Shown: positions 53,591-62,779, counted from the first letter of the stretch. The stretch: 64,000 nucleotides of DNA from Bdellovibrio sp. ZAP7 (GCF_006874645.1 NZ_CP030082.1:496001-560000); one strand, 5' to 3'. A program made the numbers and translations. The notes: generated from the letters alone by a model not told the origin.

Positions 53591-54937
53591 TTAGAACAAG
53601 TTCTTGAAGAAACTTTTCACTTTATCAAAGAAACCCATCTCAGCTTTCGGAGCGTCGATCGAACTTGGTGAGCGAGTCGCATCACACTTATAAGAGATGT
53701 CGATTTTGCTGCCGGCTGGAACTGGCGTATCAAACACGATACTCATACCCACCGTGCGGTAGCTTAAAGACGCCATTGCCGGAGTGATTTTAACCACCGG
53801 CGTACCAACTGGGGTACATTCCAAATTCACAGAACCCAATGAATCAACGATTTTATCCACGAACAAATTCATGTTCGTTCCGAAATCAGCTTCACAGATG
53901 CTACCGATACCACCACCTGTCAGACCTGAAAGGGCAGCGTACTGAACACCATAGTGGCTCTTAGAACCCGCAGCGTCCTGAGTTTTCATACAAGCTGCAT
54001 CGCCTGGTTTCACGATGATTGAATTCACCGTGAAACGTTTTTTAGCACCGAACGTCGACTTTACGTAATCCACGAACACTTGTGGTTTGTCTTCGTTTTC
54101 CAAAGCAAAGTATTCGTCTTTATAGTACTGCTGAGAAACATCGCCACCGATACTGCGTTCGTCTTCGTCAGAGATAATGATGTATGCAATCGCTGCATCG
54201 GCACGGTAGCAACCGCTGACGCCAGAGTAGTGATAGTCACCATTGTAAACGTGGTGATAAGCCGCTTTGATCGCGCGCTCGTCATTCGAGTTAACATATC
54301 CCGCGCCCACATAGTTGATGGTTTGCGCAAAGATGGTTGAAAGATTTGCTGTGCCACGTTTCAACACCAAGCCCAGGCTTGTATTCGGGGAGGCGCTGTT
54401 AGTTTGCCAGTAAACCGAAGCACCCCAAGCTGTCGTGCTAGCGCCCGTCGGAAGAGCACGAGTGACCGTCACACACATTTGCCAATCAAGATTTTTAGTC
54501 GATTGCAAAGTGGATACAAAGCTTGAAAGTTTCGCTGCTAACTTTTGATTGTCTGCAAGCATGGAGTTGGAATCGTCCAGTACCAATACGATGTCCAATT
54601 TATTGTTCGAAGCTTCGACCGTGCTACTGTAAGTCACATCACGAGTGGGTGTCGGCGTCGTAGTTGGAGTTGTCGTCGGACTTGTCGTTGGCGAAGTCGT
54701 AGGACTTGTTGTTGGAGACGTAGTAGGTGAGGTCGTTGGACTTGTTGTAGGACTCGTCGTCGGTGACGTTGTCGGAGAAGTCGTAGGCGACGTCGTGGGC
54801 GTAGTCGTCGGAGTTGGCGACTCAGTCGGTGTGCTAGAAGTTTTCACAGAAGGTGATTCGAATTGCACCGGGCTGCAAGCCGCAAGGCCCAACATCACTA
54901 TTGGCAACAAGGCCTTTTTATGTAGAGACAAAAACAT
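53591..54937 (-). CDS. VWA-domain lipoprotein with a PTTS-repeat stalk
   Basis: The 448-residue product has a lipobox (LGLAAC, Cys21). A low-complexity stalk of ten PTTS units flanked by PTTT follows (residues 41-98). A von Willebrand A domain then carries the MIDAS start DDSNS (about 123). The C-terminal 60 residues form a separate beta-rich part. VWA domains bind protein ligands through a metal ion. The stalk would hold the domain away from the outer membrane, suggesting surface adhesion or envelope complex assembly. Ligand unknown. Confidence 0.85.
   Translation of the reverse strand: MFLSLHKKALLPIVMLGLAACSPVQFESPSVKTSSTPTESPTPTTTPTTSPTTSPTTSPTTSPTTSPTTSPTTSPTTSPTTSPTTSPTTTPTTTPTPTRDVTYSSTVEASNNKLDIVLVLDDSNSMLADNQKLAAKLSSFVSTLQSTKNLDWQMCVTVTRALPTGASTTAWGASVYWQTNSASPNTSLGLVLKRGTANLSTIFAQTINYVGAGYVNSNDERAIKAAYHHVYNGDYHYSGVSGCYRADAAIAYIIISDEDERSIGGDVSQQYYKDEYFALENEDKPQVFVDYVKSTFGAKKRFTVNSIIVKPGDAACMKTQDAAGSKSHYGVQYAALSGLTGGGIGSICEADFGTNMNLFVDKIVDSLGSVNLECTPVGTPVVKITPAMASLSYRTVGMSIVFDTPVPAGSKIDISYKCDATRSPSSIDAPKAEMGFFDKVKSFFKNLF
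54644..54817 (-). repeat. In-gene tandem repeat encoding PTTS units
   Basis: Twelve-base units encode Pro-Thr-Thr-Ser with third-base variation. The length is a multiple of three, so unit gain or loss would change stalk length without frameshift. Confidence 0.9.
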
Positions 54938-55003
54938 ACTTCCATTTCCCCTTTGGCCCAGAATAGCATAGGAAGCGACTTCGTCTCAAAATTTACCAAG
55001 TCC

Positions 55004-55040
55004 AGTCTGGGTTTGAGACAATCCAGACCTTCGTCTCATT
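55004..55040 (+). repeat. GAGAC...GTCTC inverted repeat with the TCCAGACCTTCGTC word
   Basis: Upstream of the coiled-coil protein gene, GAGAC (55014-55018) pairs with GTCTC around TCCAGACCTTC. The word resembles the copies before the flagellin genes. It may be a dispersed leader element. Confidence 0.4.
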
Positions 55041-55103
55041 GTGGGAACCGTCCAGGGAATACTAGAATCAATAGATGTTGCCGCGACCGCTTTATCAGGA
55101 GGC

Positions 55104-56033
55104 ATGGTGAGCTTTTGGTTTTTAACTCAATTGTTGGTGAACGTTATTCTTTTGGCTGGAGTAGTTGGCGTATGGGTACGCATGAATCGCCCGGCTAAGG
55201 ATGACCCCCGCTTGAGCAAAGGCCTCCAACTTCTGCAAAGTAAAATCGCCGTATTGGAAGATCTGTCGGATCGTACGGAGACTCAAGTAAATCAGCTAAC
55301 AGCTTTGCTGGAGCAAAAAGTAAAAGACATCCAATCCAAAATTCAAGCCTCTGAAAAACAGATCGCGAAGATCGATCAAAGCATGCAAAAAAGCATGGAA
55401 GTGGCAAAGATCTTCCAAGACCGTATCCCGCATGAAGAAATCGTGGAACGCCAGAACACTATTAAATATGTCAAAGCCGCTCGTTTGGCTCACCAGGGTT
55501 TAAGCGCTGATGAGATCGCAAAACAAGTGGATCTTTCACGTGGCGAAATTGAATTCATCGCCAAAGTGAATAAAGACCAACTGATGTTCTGTGAAGACAG
55601 CCTTCCTGAATGGGCGAACGAAGAAGCCGATGAAACATCTGCATCTTCGTCACAAGATTTCAGTGACGTGGATAACATGAGTTTCTTGCAGCCCTTGCAA
55701 AGACCAGGCTCTGATATCAGCGACGTTTTCGAAGTTCCAAAAACTGAAAACGATGCGATGAAAAAACTGGGGGACGCTTTCAAAGCCGCTTGCCAAGAAG
55801 TCGAAGAGGAAGAAGCGGCCGCGGAAAAAGCTCCAAGCATCTTTGATGTCACACACAATATTGCACAAAATTTCCTGGGTGAAAAACCCATGGCTGCAAC
55901 TCCCACTGCGGTTGTTACAGAGAAAAAACCAGCGGCTGCGAACAAGCCGGCTGCGGCTAAGCAAGCAGCGACAGGTCCCAATATCCGTCCTGTTGAATTC
56001 CGCCGCATCGATCTTGTGAAAGATCTGGAATAA
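55104..56033 (+). CDS. Membrane-anchored coiled-coil protein with a DUF2802-like segment
   Basis: AGGAGG at 55097-55102 points to the ATG at 55104 or GTG at 55107. The roughly 309-residue product has one N-terminal membrane helix (FLTQLLVNVILLAGVVGVWV), a coiled coil (about 45-110) and a helix-turn-helix-like segment AARLAHQGLSADEIAKQVDLSRGE, matching DUF2802-type proteins. An acidic then Ala/Lys-rich C-terminus ends it. Family members occur near motility genes in other species. It is followed 3 bases later by a small gene. Confidence 0.7.
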   Translation: MVSFWFLTQLLVNVILLAGVVGVWVRMNRPAKDDPRLSKGLQLLQSKIAVLEDLSDRTETQVNQLTALLEQKVKDIQSKIQASEKQIAKIDQSMQKSMEVAKIFQDRIPHEEIVERQNTIKYVKAARLAHQGLSADEIAKQVDLSRGEIEFIAKVNKDQLMFCEDSLPEWANEEADETSASSSQDFSDVDNMSFLQPLQRPGSDISDVFEVPKTENDAMKKLGDAFKAACQEVEEEEAAAEKAPSIFDVTHNIAQNFLGEKPMAATPTAVVTEKKPAAANKPAAAKQAATGPNIRPVEFRRIDLVKDLE

Positions 56034-56036
56034 TCA

Positions 56037-56279
56037 GTGGCCAATTCCGCGTTCTTGAAATCCCTGACCAAAGGGCAGATTCTTCACTCGATTGTTGAGG
56101 AAAAACAATCGGGCGCAGACGTCCTTTGTAATTTTAATGGGAACCTTTTAAGAATCGCCAATCGTTCCGGCCAACCGATGGAAAAAGGCCAATCCGTTCG
56201 TGTGCAAGTAAAGTGCGCCGATCCCCTCGAATTTCAAATTTTTGATCCCAACACAATAAAGTTTGAACGTGTAATTTGA
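56037..56279 (+). CDS. Small unknown protein
   Basis: An 80-residue protein from a GTG start three bases after the preceding stop. It mixes an N-terminal helix with a beta-rich C-terminal half (LCNFNGNLLRIANRSG, VRVQVKCADPLEFQIF). No signal peptide. The beta half could be a small barrel, but I see no decisive motif. Translational coupling to the coiled-coil gene suggests a shared process. Confidence 0.65.
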   Translation: MANSAFLKSLTKGQILHSIVEEKQSGADVLCNFNGNLLRIANRSGQPMEKGQSVRVQVKCADPLEFQIFDPNTIKFERVI

Positions 56280-56369
56280 AATCCAAGACCCTGACTTGTT
56301 TGCGAGTTTAAGGGCTCAGCGGAAGACTGTAATTACCGTTCAATATCACCACGAAGCTAGGGGAAAGAT

Positions 56370-57185
56370 ATGCGAGCGTTCCAGGGTCTTCTATTTTCCG
56401 TTCTATTGGTAGCAAGCCAAGCGGCTTTGTCTTCACCATCTCAACTAAAAATAAATCATGACATCGTTGGCGGCGTGCAAGCCGAGCGCGGTGAATTCCC
56501 GTGGATTGTTTCGCTTCAGGATAAAGAAGGTTGGGCCTACTGCGGTGGCAGTCTGATTGATAAAAAATGGGTGCTGACGGCTGCCCACTGTGTGAAGAAG
56601 GTGCCAGATTTAGTGATCGTGGGACTTTATCAAATGACCAACGAAACGGGTGCTGAAGTTCATGCTCCCGGTCGCATCATCGTTCATCCGGGCAAAAAAT
56701 ATTTCTCGAACGATTATGATTTCGCGTTGATTGAACTGAAAGAGCCTTCGAATATCACGCCGGTTGAAATGAACTCCCAGGAAATTCAAATTCCGACAGA
56801 TCCTAAAGCACCTAAAATCATGTCGACGGTTGCCGGTTGGGGCACTTTACGATCAAACGGTGAAACGCCTGACATTTTAAATAAAGTCGATGTGCCATTG
56901 TCGCCAGCTGAACCGTGCAACAAGGTCTATTCACCCTTTGGATATGACGTAACGGATCGCATGCTGTGCGCGGGCCTGGAAGCGGGTGGGAAAGATTCTT
57001 GTCAGGGTGATAGTGGCGGACCGTTGGTGGTTAAATCAGAAGAGAAAGTTTTATTGGCAGGTATCGTAAGCTGGGGCATGGGTTGTGGCGAACCGAATTA
57101 CCCGGGTGTATATGCAAAAGTAAACTCTGTGACCGAATGGATTAAGCAAACTATGGCAGGAGAGGAGCCTGCTCCTAAACCTTAG
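56370..57185 (+). CDS. Secreted trypsin-like serine peptidase (S1A zymogen)
   Basis: The 271-residue product has a signal peptide (MRAFQGLLFSVLLVASQAALS), a propeptide of about 10 residues and the mature start HDIVGG. The triad is in TAAHC, DYDFALIEL and DSCQGDSGGP. The Asp six before the Ser predicts Arg/Lys specificity. The layout is very close to animal trypsins. The bond before IVGG follows Asp, so activation would need a peptidase with another preference. A near paralogue lies directly downstream. Confidence 0.94.
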   Translation: MRAFQGLLFSVLLVASQAALSSPSQLKINHDIVGGVQAERGEFPWIVSLQDKEGWAYCGGSLIDKKWVLTAAHCVKKVPDLVIVGLYQMTNETGAEVHAPGRIIVHPGKKYFSNDYDFALIELKEPSNITPVEMNSQEIQIPTDPKAPKIMSTVAGWGTLRSNGETPDILNKVDVPLSPAEPCNKVYSPFGYDVTDRMLCAGLEAGGKDSCQGDSGGPLVVKSEEKVLLAGIVSWGMGCGEPNYPGVYAKVNSVTEWIKQTMAGEEPAPKP

Positions 57186-57315
57186 TCCAGTGCCGCTGGA
57201 CCTAAAGACAGAAAATACCCAAATTGGAACTAGCCTTTGAGCCCCCTGGAAAAACAATGAACAATGTCTAAGCACATTTATTTTTGAAGGATTCAAAAAG
57301 AGAGAGGACACGGAC

Positions 57316-58095
57316 ATGAAAGTTTTGAACTACCTATTAGTAGCAGGTCTAGTATTTACAGGTGCAGTTTCCACGGCAGCGCAAAAAGTTGGCGCGAAAA
57401 TCGTTGGCGGCGAGGAAGCAGCTGCGGGCGAATTCCCATATATCGTTTCTCTTCAAGGTTCATATGGTGGCCATTTTTGTGGTGGTTCTTTGATCAAGCC
57501 TAACTGGGTTTTGACAGCTGCTCACTGTGTGAAAGGTTCTACAATCAAAGCTATCAAAATCGGTCTTTTGAGCCAAAAGGACACGACGAATGTTGAAACA
57601 TTCAAACCAGTTAAAATCGTTGCGAACCCGGGTTACCCAGGCCCTGGCACTGATTGGGACTTTGCTTTGATCCAATTGGAAGGCAACTCTGCTTACACTC
57701 CAGTTGATTTGAATACAGCTGAAATCGCGATTCCAGAGGACGGTACTCAAGTTATGTCTACAACTGCTGGTTGGGGCGCAACTAAAGAAGGCAGCTATGG
57801 TCTTCCAGACAAATTGCAAAAAGTTGACGTACCATTGGTTACTCAAGCTGAGTGTAACAAGGCCTACGCTGGTAAAATCACAGATCGTATGATCTGCGCT
57901 GGTTATACTTCTGGTGGTAAAGATTCTTGCCAAGGTGACTCTGGTGGTCCATTGGTTTCTAAAGCTGACGACGGTCACACTTACCTTATCGGCGTAGTAA
58001 GCTGGGGTAAAGGTTGTGCACGCGCGGGTTACCCAGGCGTTTATTCCAAAGTCAATGCGGCAATTGAGTGGATTAACACGACAATCGCTGAATAA
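57316..58095 (+). CDS. Secreted trypsin-like serine peptidase (S1A zymogen), tandem paralogue
   Basis: A 259-residue paralogue of the preceding peptidase: signal peptide, short propeptide ending in AKIVGG (Lys before the cut, so trypsin-type self-activation is possible), TAAHC, DWDFALIQL and DSCQGDSGGP. The Asp six before the Ser again predicts trypsin specificity. GAGAGAGGACAC precedes the ATG. The two genes look like a tandem duplication in which the activation sites have diverged. Confidence 0.94.
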   Translation: MKVLNYLLVAGLVFTGAVSTAAQKVGAKIVGGEEAAAGEFPYIVSLQGSYGGHFCGGSLIKPNWVLTAAHCVKGSTIKAIKIGLLSQKDTTNVETFKPVKIVANPGYPGPGTDWDFALIQLEGNSAYTPVDLNTAEIAIPEDGTQVMSTTAGWGATKEGSYGLPDKLQKVDVPLVTQAECNKAYAGKITDRMICAGYTSGGKDSCQGDSGGPLVSKADDGHTYLIGVVSWGKGCARAGYPGVYSKVNAAIEWINTTIAE

Positions 58096-58122
58096 ATCTG
58101 AGCTTTAAACTCAATTTAAACG

Positions 58123-58153
58123 AAGCCCGTGGTAAAAAAGCCACGGGTTTTTT
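58123..58153 (+). terminator. Intrinsic terminator after the trypsin pair
   Basis: A ten-base stem (58123-58132 with 58141-58150, one G-T pair) followed by a run of T. Confidence 0.85.
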
Positions 58154-58217
58154 TATGCCAAATAGCGCCGTTTCGCAGGGCTTGCTTTTTCCCTAAAAAA
58201 GGCACATTTCTTATCCT

Positions 58218-59465
58218 ATGCAAAACAAAGAATTCGATATTTTAATAGTCGGTGCCGGCATTATCGGTACTTCCGTGGGTGCTGAACTTTCTCGTCGTGG
58301 TTACAAAGTTTGTGTGATCGATAAAGGAACCGTAGGTCGCGGTTGCTCTTACGGAAATGCAGGCTGGATGACTCCTTGCTTTTCGATGCCGTTGCCAATG
58401 CCTGGTATGTTCCTGAAATCTATGAAGTGGCTGGCAAATCCTAACAGTCCATTGCATATCAAGCCGTCCCTATCTTTGGATTTGGCTGCTTGGTTGTTCC
58501 ACTTCATGAAAGCGATGAACGAAACTCAAGCGCGTCGCGCGGTTGAAGGCTTGGTTGTTCTTTCGCAAAAATCCTTGGTTGAATACAAAAAACTGGGCGA
58601 CAAATATCCAAAAACTCGTTTCGAGCAAAAAGGTCTTTTGATGGTTTCCCGCACTAAAGAAGGTGTGGCAGCAGCTGTTGAAGAACTTGAATACGTTAAA
58701 GGCGTTGGCGTTACCGGCAAACAAATGACCGGTGAAGAGCTTATGGCTTTCGAACCTGCATTCCGTCCGCCAATGTTGGGTGGTGTGTACTTCGATCAGG
58801 AAGCTATGGCAGAGCCGTTCCAAGTGGTTCAGGCAATGGCTGAAGAGATTCGTAAAAACGGTGGCGAGATCATCGAAAACTGCGAATTGATCGATCTTGA
58901 AATCTCGGGTGGTAAAGTTACCAAAGCCCTTACTTCTCAAGGCGAATTCAAATTCAAAGAAATCGTGGTTGCGACGGGTAGCTGGTCAAAAGATTTGGCG
59001 AAACTTTTGCGTCTAAGAATTCCTATCTTGGGCGGTAAAGGTTACGCAATGATCGTACCTAAACTTGAAAAACAACCTAAGTATCCGATCATGTTTATCG
59101 AAAACAAAATTGCAATCACTCCGCGTGAGAACTCTTTGCGTATCGCGGGTACTTTGGAACTTGTGGATCAGGATTTCTCTGTCACTGAACGCCGTGTGAA
59201 CAACATCAAACGTGGCGCAGCTGAATTGTTGTATCTTCCAGAGCAATTGGAAGTTCAAGAATTGTGGGCAGGTCTTCGTCCATGTACTCCAGACGGTGTG
59301 CCTTTGATTGGTTACCACGATAAGATCCCGAATTTGATGTTGGCCGTAGGCCATCAGATGTTGGGTCTTCAATCCGGAGCCGGCACAGGCTTGCTGGTTG
59401 CGGATTTGATCGACAAGAAAACTCCATTCGTCGATCTTGAAATCTTCGCTCCAAACAGATTCTAA
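58218..59465 (+). CDS. FAD-dependent oxidoreductase, D-amino-acid dehydrogenase (DadA)-like
   Basis: The 415-residue product has the FAD Rossmann motif ILIVGAGIIGTSVGAEL. It follows the DadA pattern: YGNAGWMTPC, PMPGMFLKSMKWL, a helical cap with MNETQARR, and a C-terminal AVGHQMLGLQSGAGTG FAD-pyrophosphate loop. DadA-type enzymes oxidise D-amino acids, often D-alanine, and pass electrons to quinone. In a predator the substrate could come from prey murein; that is inference. It is monocistronic, with terminators on both sides. Confidence 0.87.
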   Translation: MQNKEFDILIVGAGIIGTSVGAELSRRGYKVCVIDKGTVGRGCSYGNAGWMTPCFSMPLPMPGMFLKSMKWLANPNSPLHIKPSLSLDLAAWLFHFMKAMNETQARRAVEGLVVLSQKSLVEYKKLGDKYPKTRFEQKGLLMVSRTKEGVAAAVEELEYVKGVGVTGKQMTGEELMAFEPAFRPPMLGGVYFDQEAMAEPFQVVQAMAEEIRKNGGEIIENCELIDLEISGGKVTKALTSQGEFKFKEIVVATGSWSKDLAKLLRLRIPILGGKGYAMIVPKLEKQPKYPIMFIENKIAITPRENSLRIAGTLELVDQDFSVTERRVNNIKRGAAELLYLPEQLEVQELWAGLRPCTPDGVPLIGYHDKIPNLMLAVGHQMLGLQSGAGTGLLVADLIDKKTPFVDLEIFAPNRF

Positions 59466-59500
59466 AAAAAAAAAAAAGCCCGGTCTCCCGGGCTTTTTTT
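59464..59500. terminator. Bidirectional intrinsic terminator
   Basis: GCCCGG/CCGGGC stem (59478-59483, 59488-59493) with a TCTC loop, extended by a 14-base A-run and an eight-base T-run. It lies between convergent genes. Confidence 0.9.
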
Positions 59501-59505
59501 TATTC

Positions 59506-60306
59506 TTAATTTGGCAGTCCTACGATGGTGCGTGCTTTGGGGCGGTCGAAATAATTGAAAACATCATCAATCATGGCGGCAAGGTTCTCGCGATCGCTGA
59601 CTGCGAAATGCAGTTTACGTAAAGCTGTGTACTTGGCTTCTGTTCGCATAAAATCCTTCACCACTCCACCCAATTGTTGGCAAGTCATCGAAGGTTTTTT
59701 CCCTGTTTGCACGTATGAGTTTAGGAAGTCTTCGATCAACGGGAACTTGTCGCTGTCAAAGCTGGCTTTATCAATCGCTGTCAGAAAATCAGAAAGCGAC
59801 ATTGGTTGAAAGCGTTTCGAGATCAATTGTCCTACGTTGTAAACTTCAATCTCTGCGCCTTTAGGCAAGTAAACTTGCATGCGCACATAGCAGCCACCAT
59901 CAAGCGAAGTAATCGCGCCATCTTTGATTTTGATAGAGCAAGAATAAGAACCATAGCTAGTTAAGCTTAAAGTGCTGCCATTATTTTGGTGACTGATGTT
60001 GCCAAAAGAGCCGCCGTTTTTAGAAACTGTGAACAGGCGAAGATAGCCTTCTCCCGCTGGAATATCTGCAGAGTAAGCAACTTCCACGTCAGCCGTGAAA
60101 CCAAAAATGTTCATTTTGATCGCGTCTAAACCTTGAGTGTTCAAAGAAACATCTTCAACGCGGGGATTGAATTCCGAAGGAATAGATGACCATTTGAGTC
60201 TGTTCTTAGGAGCGAATCCGCCACCATGTTCATCCGTAGTGCCACCGCAGCTAACAACGACTGATGCTAAAATAAGAGCGATAGAAATTTTCAACAATTG
60301 AAACAT
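59506..60306 (-). CDS. Lipoprotein with a DUF4476-like C-terminal domain
   Basis: The 266-residue product has a lipobox (VVVSC, Cys about 20). Its N-terminal part is beta-rich (about 40-150), with two cysteines bracketing a strand pair. The C-terminal helical region runs SDFLTAIDKASFDSDKFPL, CQQLGGVVKDFM and a final DDVFNYFDR, the periodicity of DUF4476. The function of that domain is unknown. GGAGGTTCC precedes the ATG. Confidence 0.7.
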   Translation of the reverse strand: MFQLLKISIALILASVVVSCGGTTDEHGGGFAPKNRLKWSSIPSEFNPRVEDVSLNTQGLDAIKMNIFGFTADVEVAYSADIPAGEGYLRLFTVSKNGGSFGNISHQNNGSTLSLTSYGSYSCSIKIKDGAITSLDGGCYVRMQVYLPKGAEIEVYNVGQLISKRFQPMSLSDFLTAIDKASFDSDKFPLIEDFLNSYVQTGKKPSMTCQQLGGVVKDFMRTEAKYTALRKLHFAVSDRENLAAMIDDVFNYFDRPKARTIVGLPN

Positions 60307-60363
60307 GGAACCTCCGCAAAATCCAAGGATGGCATGGGAGTAACTGACGATACAAATAAAAAA

Positions 60364-60382
60364 GGCTGATCCATGATCAGCC
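60364..60382 (-). terminator. Intrinsic terminator of the Ala/Lys-tail gene
   Basis: A perfect eight-base stem (60364-60371 with 60375-60382). On the minus strand it is followed by TTTTTTATTT. Confidence 0.75.
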
Positions 60383-60408
60383 GTTTCGATGCAATCTGTT
60401 GGAACAGA

Positions 60409-60693
60409 CTATTTCTTTTTGCCTTTTGCTTCGACTTTTTTAGCAGCGGCCTTTTCTTCTTTAGCAGCAGCAGCAGCTTCTTTTTTCGCTCCAGCTTTTT
60501 TAGCCTTACGTTGCTGGATAATGCGATCCAAAATGTCGTAAGATTCTTTTTGAAGATCGTTTTCGAAAACGAAACGGTAGAAACCTTCGATCTCAGGGCT
60601 TTGACGGAACTTTTTTAGTGATGTGGGCAAGCTTTCAGACTGTACGAAATCAATGGAGCTACCGTCTTTTGAGAGCTTAACTTTATCTGCCAT
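60409..60693 (-). CDS. Small protein with an Ala/Lys-rich tail
   Basis: The ATG at 60693 (AGGGGA upstream) gives 94 residues. A folded N-terminal part of about 55 (MADKVKLSKDGSSIDFV...) is followed by a tail of Lys and Ala (AAAKKVEAKGKKK), like a histone H1 tail. The tail suggests nucleic-acid binding. The N-terminal part has no family I recognise. The protein is abundant-type in composition, but no expression claim can be made. Confidence 0.7.
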   Translation of the reverse strand: MADKVKLSKDGSSIDFVQSESLPTSLKKFRQSPEIEGFYRFVFENDLQKESYDILDRIIQQRKAKKAGAKKEAAAAAKEEKAAAKKVEAKGKKK

Positions 60694-60861
60694 CTTTAAA
60701 TCCCCTAGTGTTTTTAAGAACTTGTACATTAAATCAAAGCTTCGAATCAAGCATTAAATGCCCTGCAGCGGTCTGTTTTATTTCCGTTTAGATTAACTAA
60801 ACCATTGAATTTCTTTGATAAATGCAGGAAATTGGGTGCTCATCACCGGGGAGGGTTTTCA

Positions 60862-61710
60862 GTGCTCATTTTAGATGGCAAAGAAGTATCAAATCACGTT
60901 CGCGCCTCCCTGATTCCCCGAATTGCAGCCTTTAAAAACAAAACTGGCCGCGCGCCCCATTTAGCGGTGGTCATTTGCGGGGAAGACCCAGCCAGCCAGG
61001 TTTATGTCAGAAACAAGAAAGCGGCCTGCGAGAAAGTCGGCATGACTTCGACGATTCACGCTTTGCGCGCAGACATCACTCAGGAAGAGCTGACGGAAAT
61101 GATCGAAACACTCAATGCCGATGAAGGCGTTGACGGTATTTTGGTGCAATTTCCTTTACCAAAACATTTAAGTTCTCATGAAGTTTTGCAGACGGTTTCG
61201 CCTTTGAAAGACGCAGACGGTTTGACGTACAAATCTCTGGGGTATTTCTTTGCAGGACAACCTCTGGTCAGCCCGTGCACTCCTAAGGGAGTGATGACGA
61301 TCCTTAAGCATTACAACATCAATGTTGAAGGCATGAATGCGGTTGTCGTGGGTCGCAGTAATATCGTGGGAAAACCAATGGCGATGTTACTGACCGAAGC
61401 CAACGCAACGGTGACTTTGTGTCACTCTAAAACTAAGAATCTGGCGCAATTTACGAAAAATGCAGACTTAGTTGTTGTGGCCGCCGGCAAAGCCCAGCTT
61501 CTGGGTAAAGATGATTTCAAGAAAGACGCTATCGTGGTGGATGTCGGCATGCACGGCTCCGGCCAGGGTGGAAAATTATGTGGTGACGTCAGATTTTCAG
61601 AGCTGGAGGGGTGGGCTAAGGCTGCAACCCCAGTTCCTGGCGGAGTTGGCCCCATGACTATTACAACGCTCCTTGAAAACACTTGTCTCTTGGCTGAAAA
61701 AAGAGTCTGA
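60862..61710 (+). CDS. folD: Bifunctional methylenetetrahydrofolate dehydrogenase/cyclohydrolase FolD
   Basis: The GTG at 60862 has GGGGAGG seven bases upstream; an upstream in-frame ATG at 60805 lacks one. The 282-residue product has SQVYVRNKKAACEKVG with the catalytic Lys, DGILVQFPLP, VVVGRSNIVGKPMA and PVPGGVGPMT, all FolD motifs. It interconverts one-carbon tetrahydrofolates with NADP in the cytoplasm. Confidence 0.96.
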   Translation: MLILDGKEVSNHVRASLIPRIAAFKNKTGRAPHLAVVICGEDPASQVYVRNKKAACEKVGMTSTIHALRADITQEELTEMIETLNADEGVDGILVQFPLPKHLSSHEVLQTVSPLKDADGLTYKSLGYFFAGQPLVSPCTPKGVMTILKHYNINVEGMNAVVVGRSNIVGKPMAMLLTEANATVTLCHSKTKNLAQFTKNADLVVVAAGKAQLLGKDDFKKDAIVVDVGMHGSGQGGKLCGDVRFSELEGWAKAATPVPGGVGPMTITTLLENTCLLAEKRV

Positions 61711-61736
61711 CTAGTTCCTATATTTCGAGGTTCACA

Positions 61737-62777
61737 ATGTTCACAGGATTTTTGAAAAACGTATGGTACGTGGGTTTGCCAAGTTCGGAACTCGCAATCA
61801 ATAAAGCAACTGCGCGCAAAATTTTGAATGAGCCGGTGGTGTTTTATCGTGATTCAAAAGGCAAAGTGTCAGCAATGCGCGACATCTGCCCCCATCGTGG
61901 GATTCCGTTAAGCTATGGACGAGTAGTTAACGATAATCTTGAGTGTCCTTACCACGGTTGGAAATTCGATGGCACTGGTATGTGCACGGAGATTCCTTCT
62001 TTGTGCCCGGATCAGGATTTGAATCCTAACAAAATCAAAGTGCGCAGCTATCCCGTGCATGAAGCCCAAGGTTTGATCTGGGTTTTCATGGGCGATAAAG
62101 ATTTCGATCTGACAAAGGTTCCGCAACCACCCGTGATGCAGGGATTCCCTGAAGGTAAAAAACCAAATCTTACTTACGTGGTGAATTTCCCATGTCACGT
62201 CGATCACGCCGTGATTGGCTTGATGGACCCAGCTCACGGACCTTATGTTCATAAAAGCTGGTTCTGGCGTTCTGAAAAAACCATGCTCGAAAAGAAAAAA
62301 CTTTTCGGCCCCGTGGACTTCGGCTTCCAGATGATTCGTCATAAACCATCTTCAAATTCCAAGGCCTATAAATTATTGGGTGGAGTACCGACGACGGAAA
62401 TTACTTTCACTCTGCCATGTGTTCGTGTTGAACATATTCAGGTCGGGGAGCGTAAGTTCTATTCTTATACGGCATTGACTCCGGTAGATGAAAAGAACAC
62501 GCGTGTCACTCAATTGGCAGTCTGGGATATCCCATGGTTGTCTTTGTTCAAACCTGCAGTCGATAAATTCGGTAAAGTCTTCCTGGGACAGGACATGGAT
62601 GCTGTTACTAAGCAACAAGAGGGTTTGAAATACGACCCAAGTCTCATGCTGATCAAGGACGCTGACACCCAGGCAAAGTGGTATTATTCTTTAAAGACGG
62701 AATATCACAACGCCTTGGAAGAAAAGCGTCCTTTCGTGAATCCGGTAAAACAAACGGAACTTCGCTGGAGAAGCTAA
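61737..62777 (+). CDS. Rieske non-haem iron oxygenase
   Basis: The 346-residue product has a Rieske [2Fe-2S] domain (CPHRGIPLSYG and CPYHGWKF, about 46-68). The catalytic mononuclear iron site shows as HVDHAVIGLMDPAHGPYVH (about 158-176). This matches the alpha subunit of single-component-type Rieske oxygenases such as VanA or pheophorbide-a-oxygenase relatives. A partner reductase is not adjacent. The substrate is unknown; large aromatic or sterol-like compounds are typical. It lies 26 bases after folD. Confidence 0.87.
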   Translation: MFTGFLKNVWYVGLPSSELAINKATARKILNEPVVFYRDSKGKVSAMRDICPHRGIPLSYGRVVNDNLECPYHGWKFDGTGMCTEIPSLCPDQDLNPNKIKVRSYPVHEAQGLIWVFMGDKDFDLTKVPQPPVMQGFPEGKKPNLTYVVNFPCHVDHAVIGLMDPAHGPYVHKSWFWRSEKTMLEKKKLFGPVDFGFQMIRHKPSSNSKAYKLLGGVPTTEITFTLPCVRVEHIQVGERKFYSYTALTPVDEKNTRVTQLAVWDIPWLSLFKPAVDKFGKVFLGQDMDAVTKQQEGLKYDPSLMLIKDADTQAKWYYSLKTEYHNALEEKRPFVNPVKQTELRWRS

Positions 62778-62779
62778 GA

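Noticed and set aside
54645-54971. 108-codon plus-strand frame rich in Gly/Val
   Set aside because: It is the antisense of the PTTS stalk of the VWA lipoprotein, has no ribosome site and ends in unrelated leader sequence.
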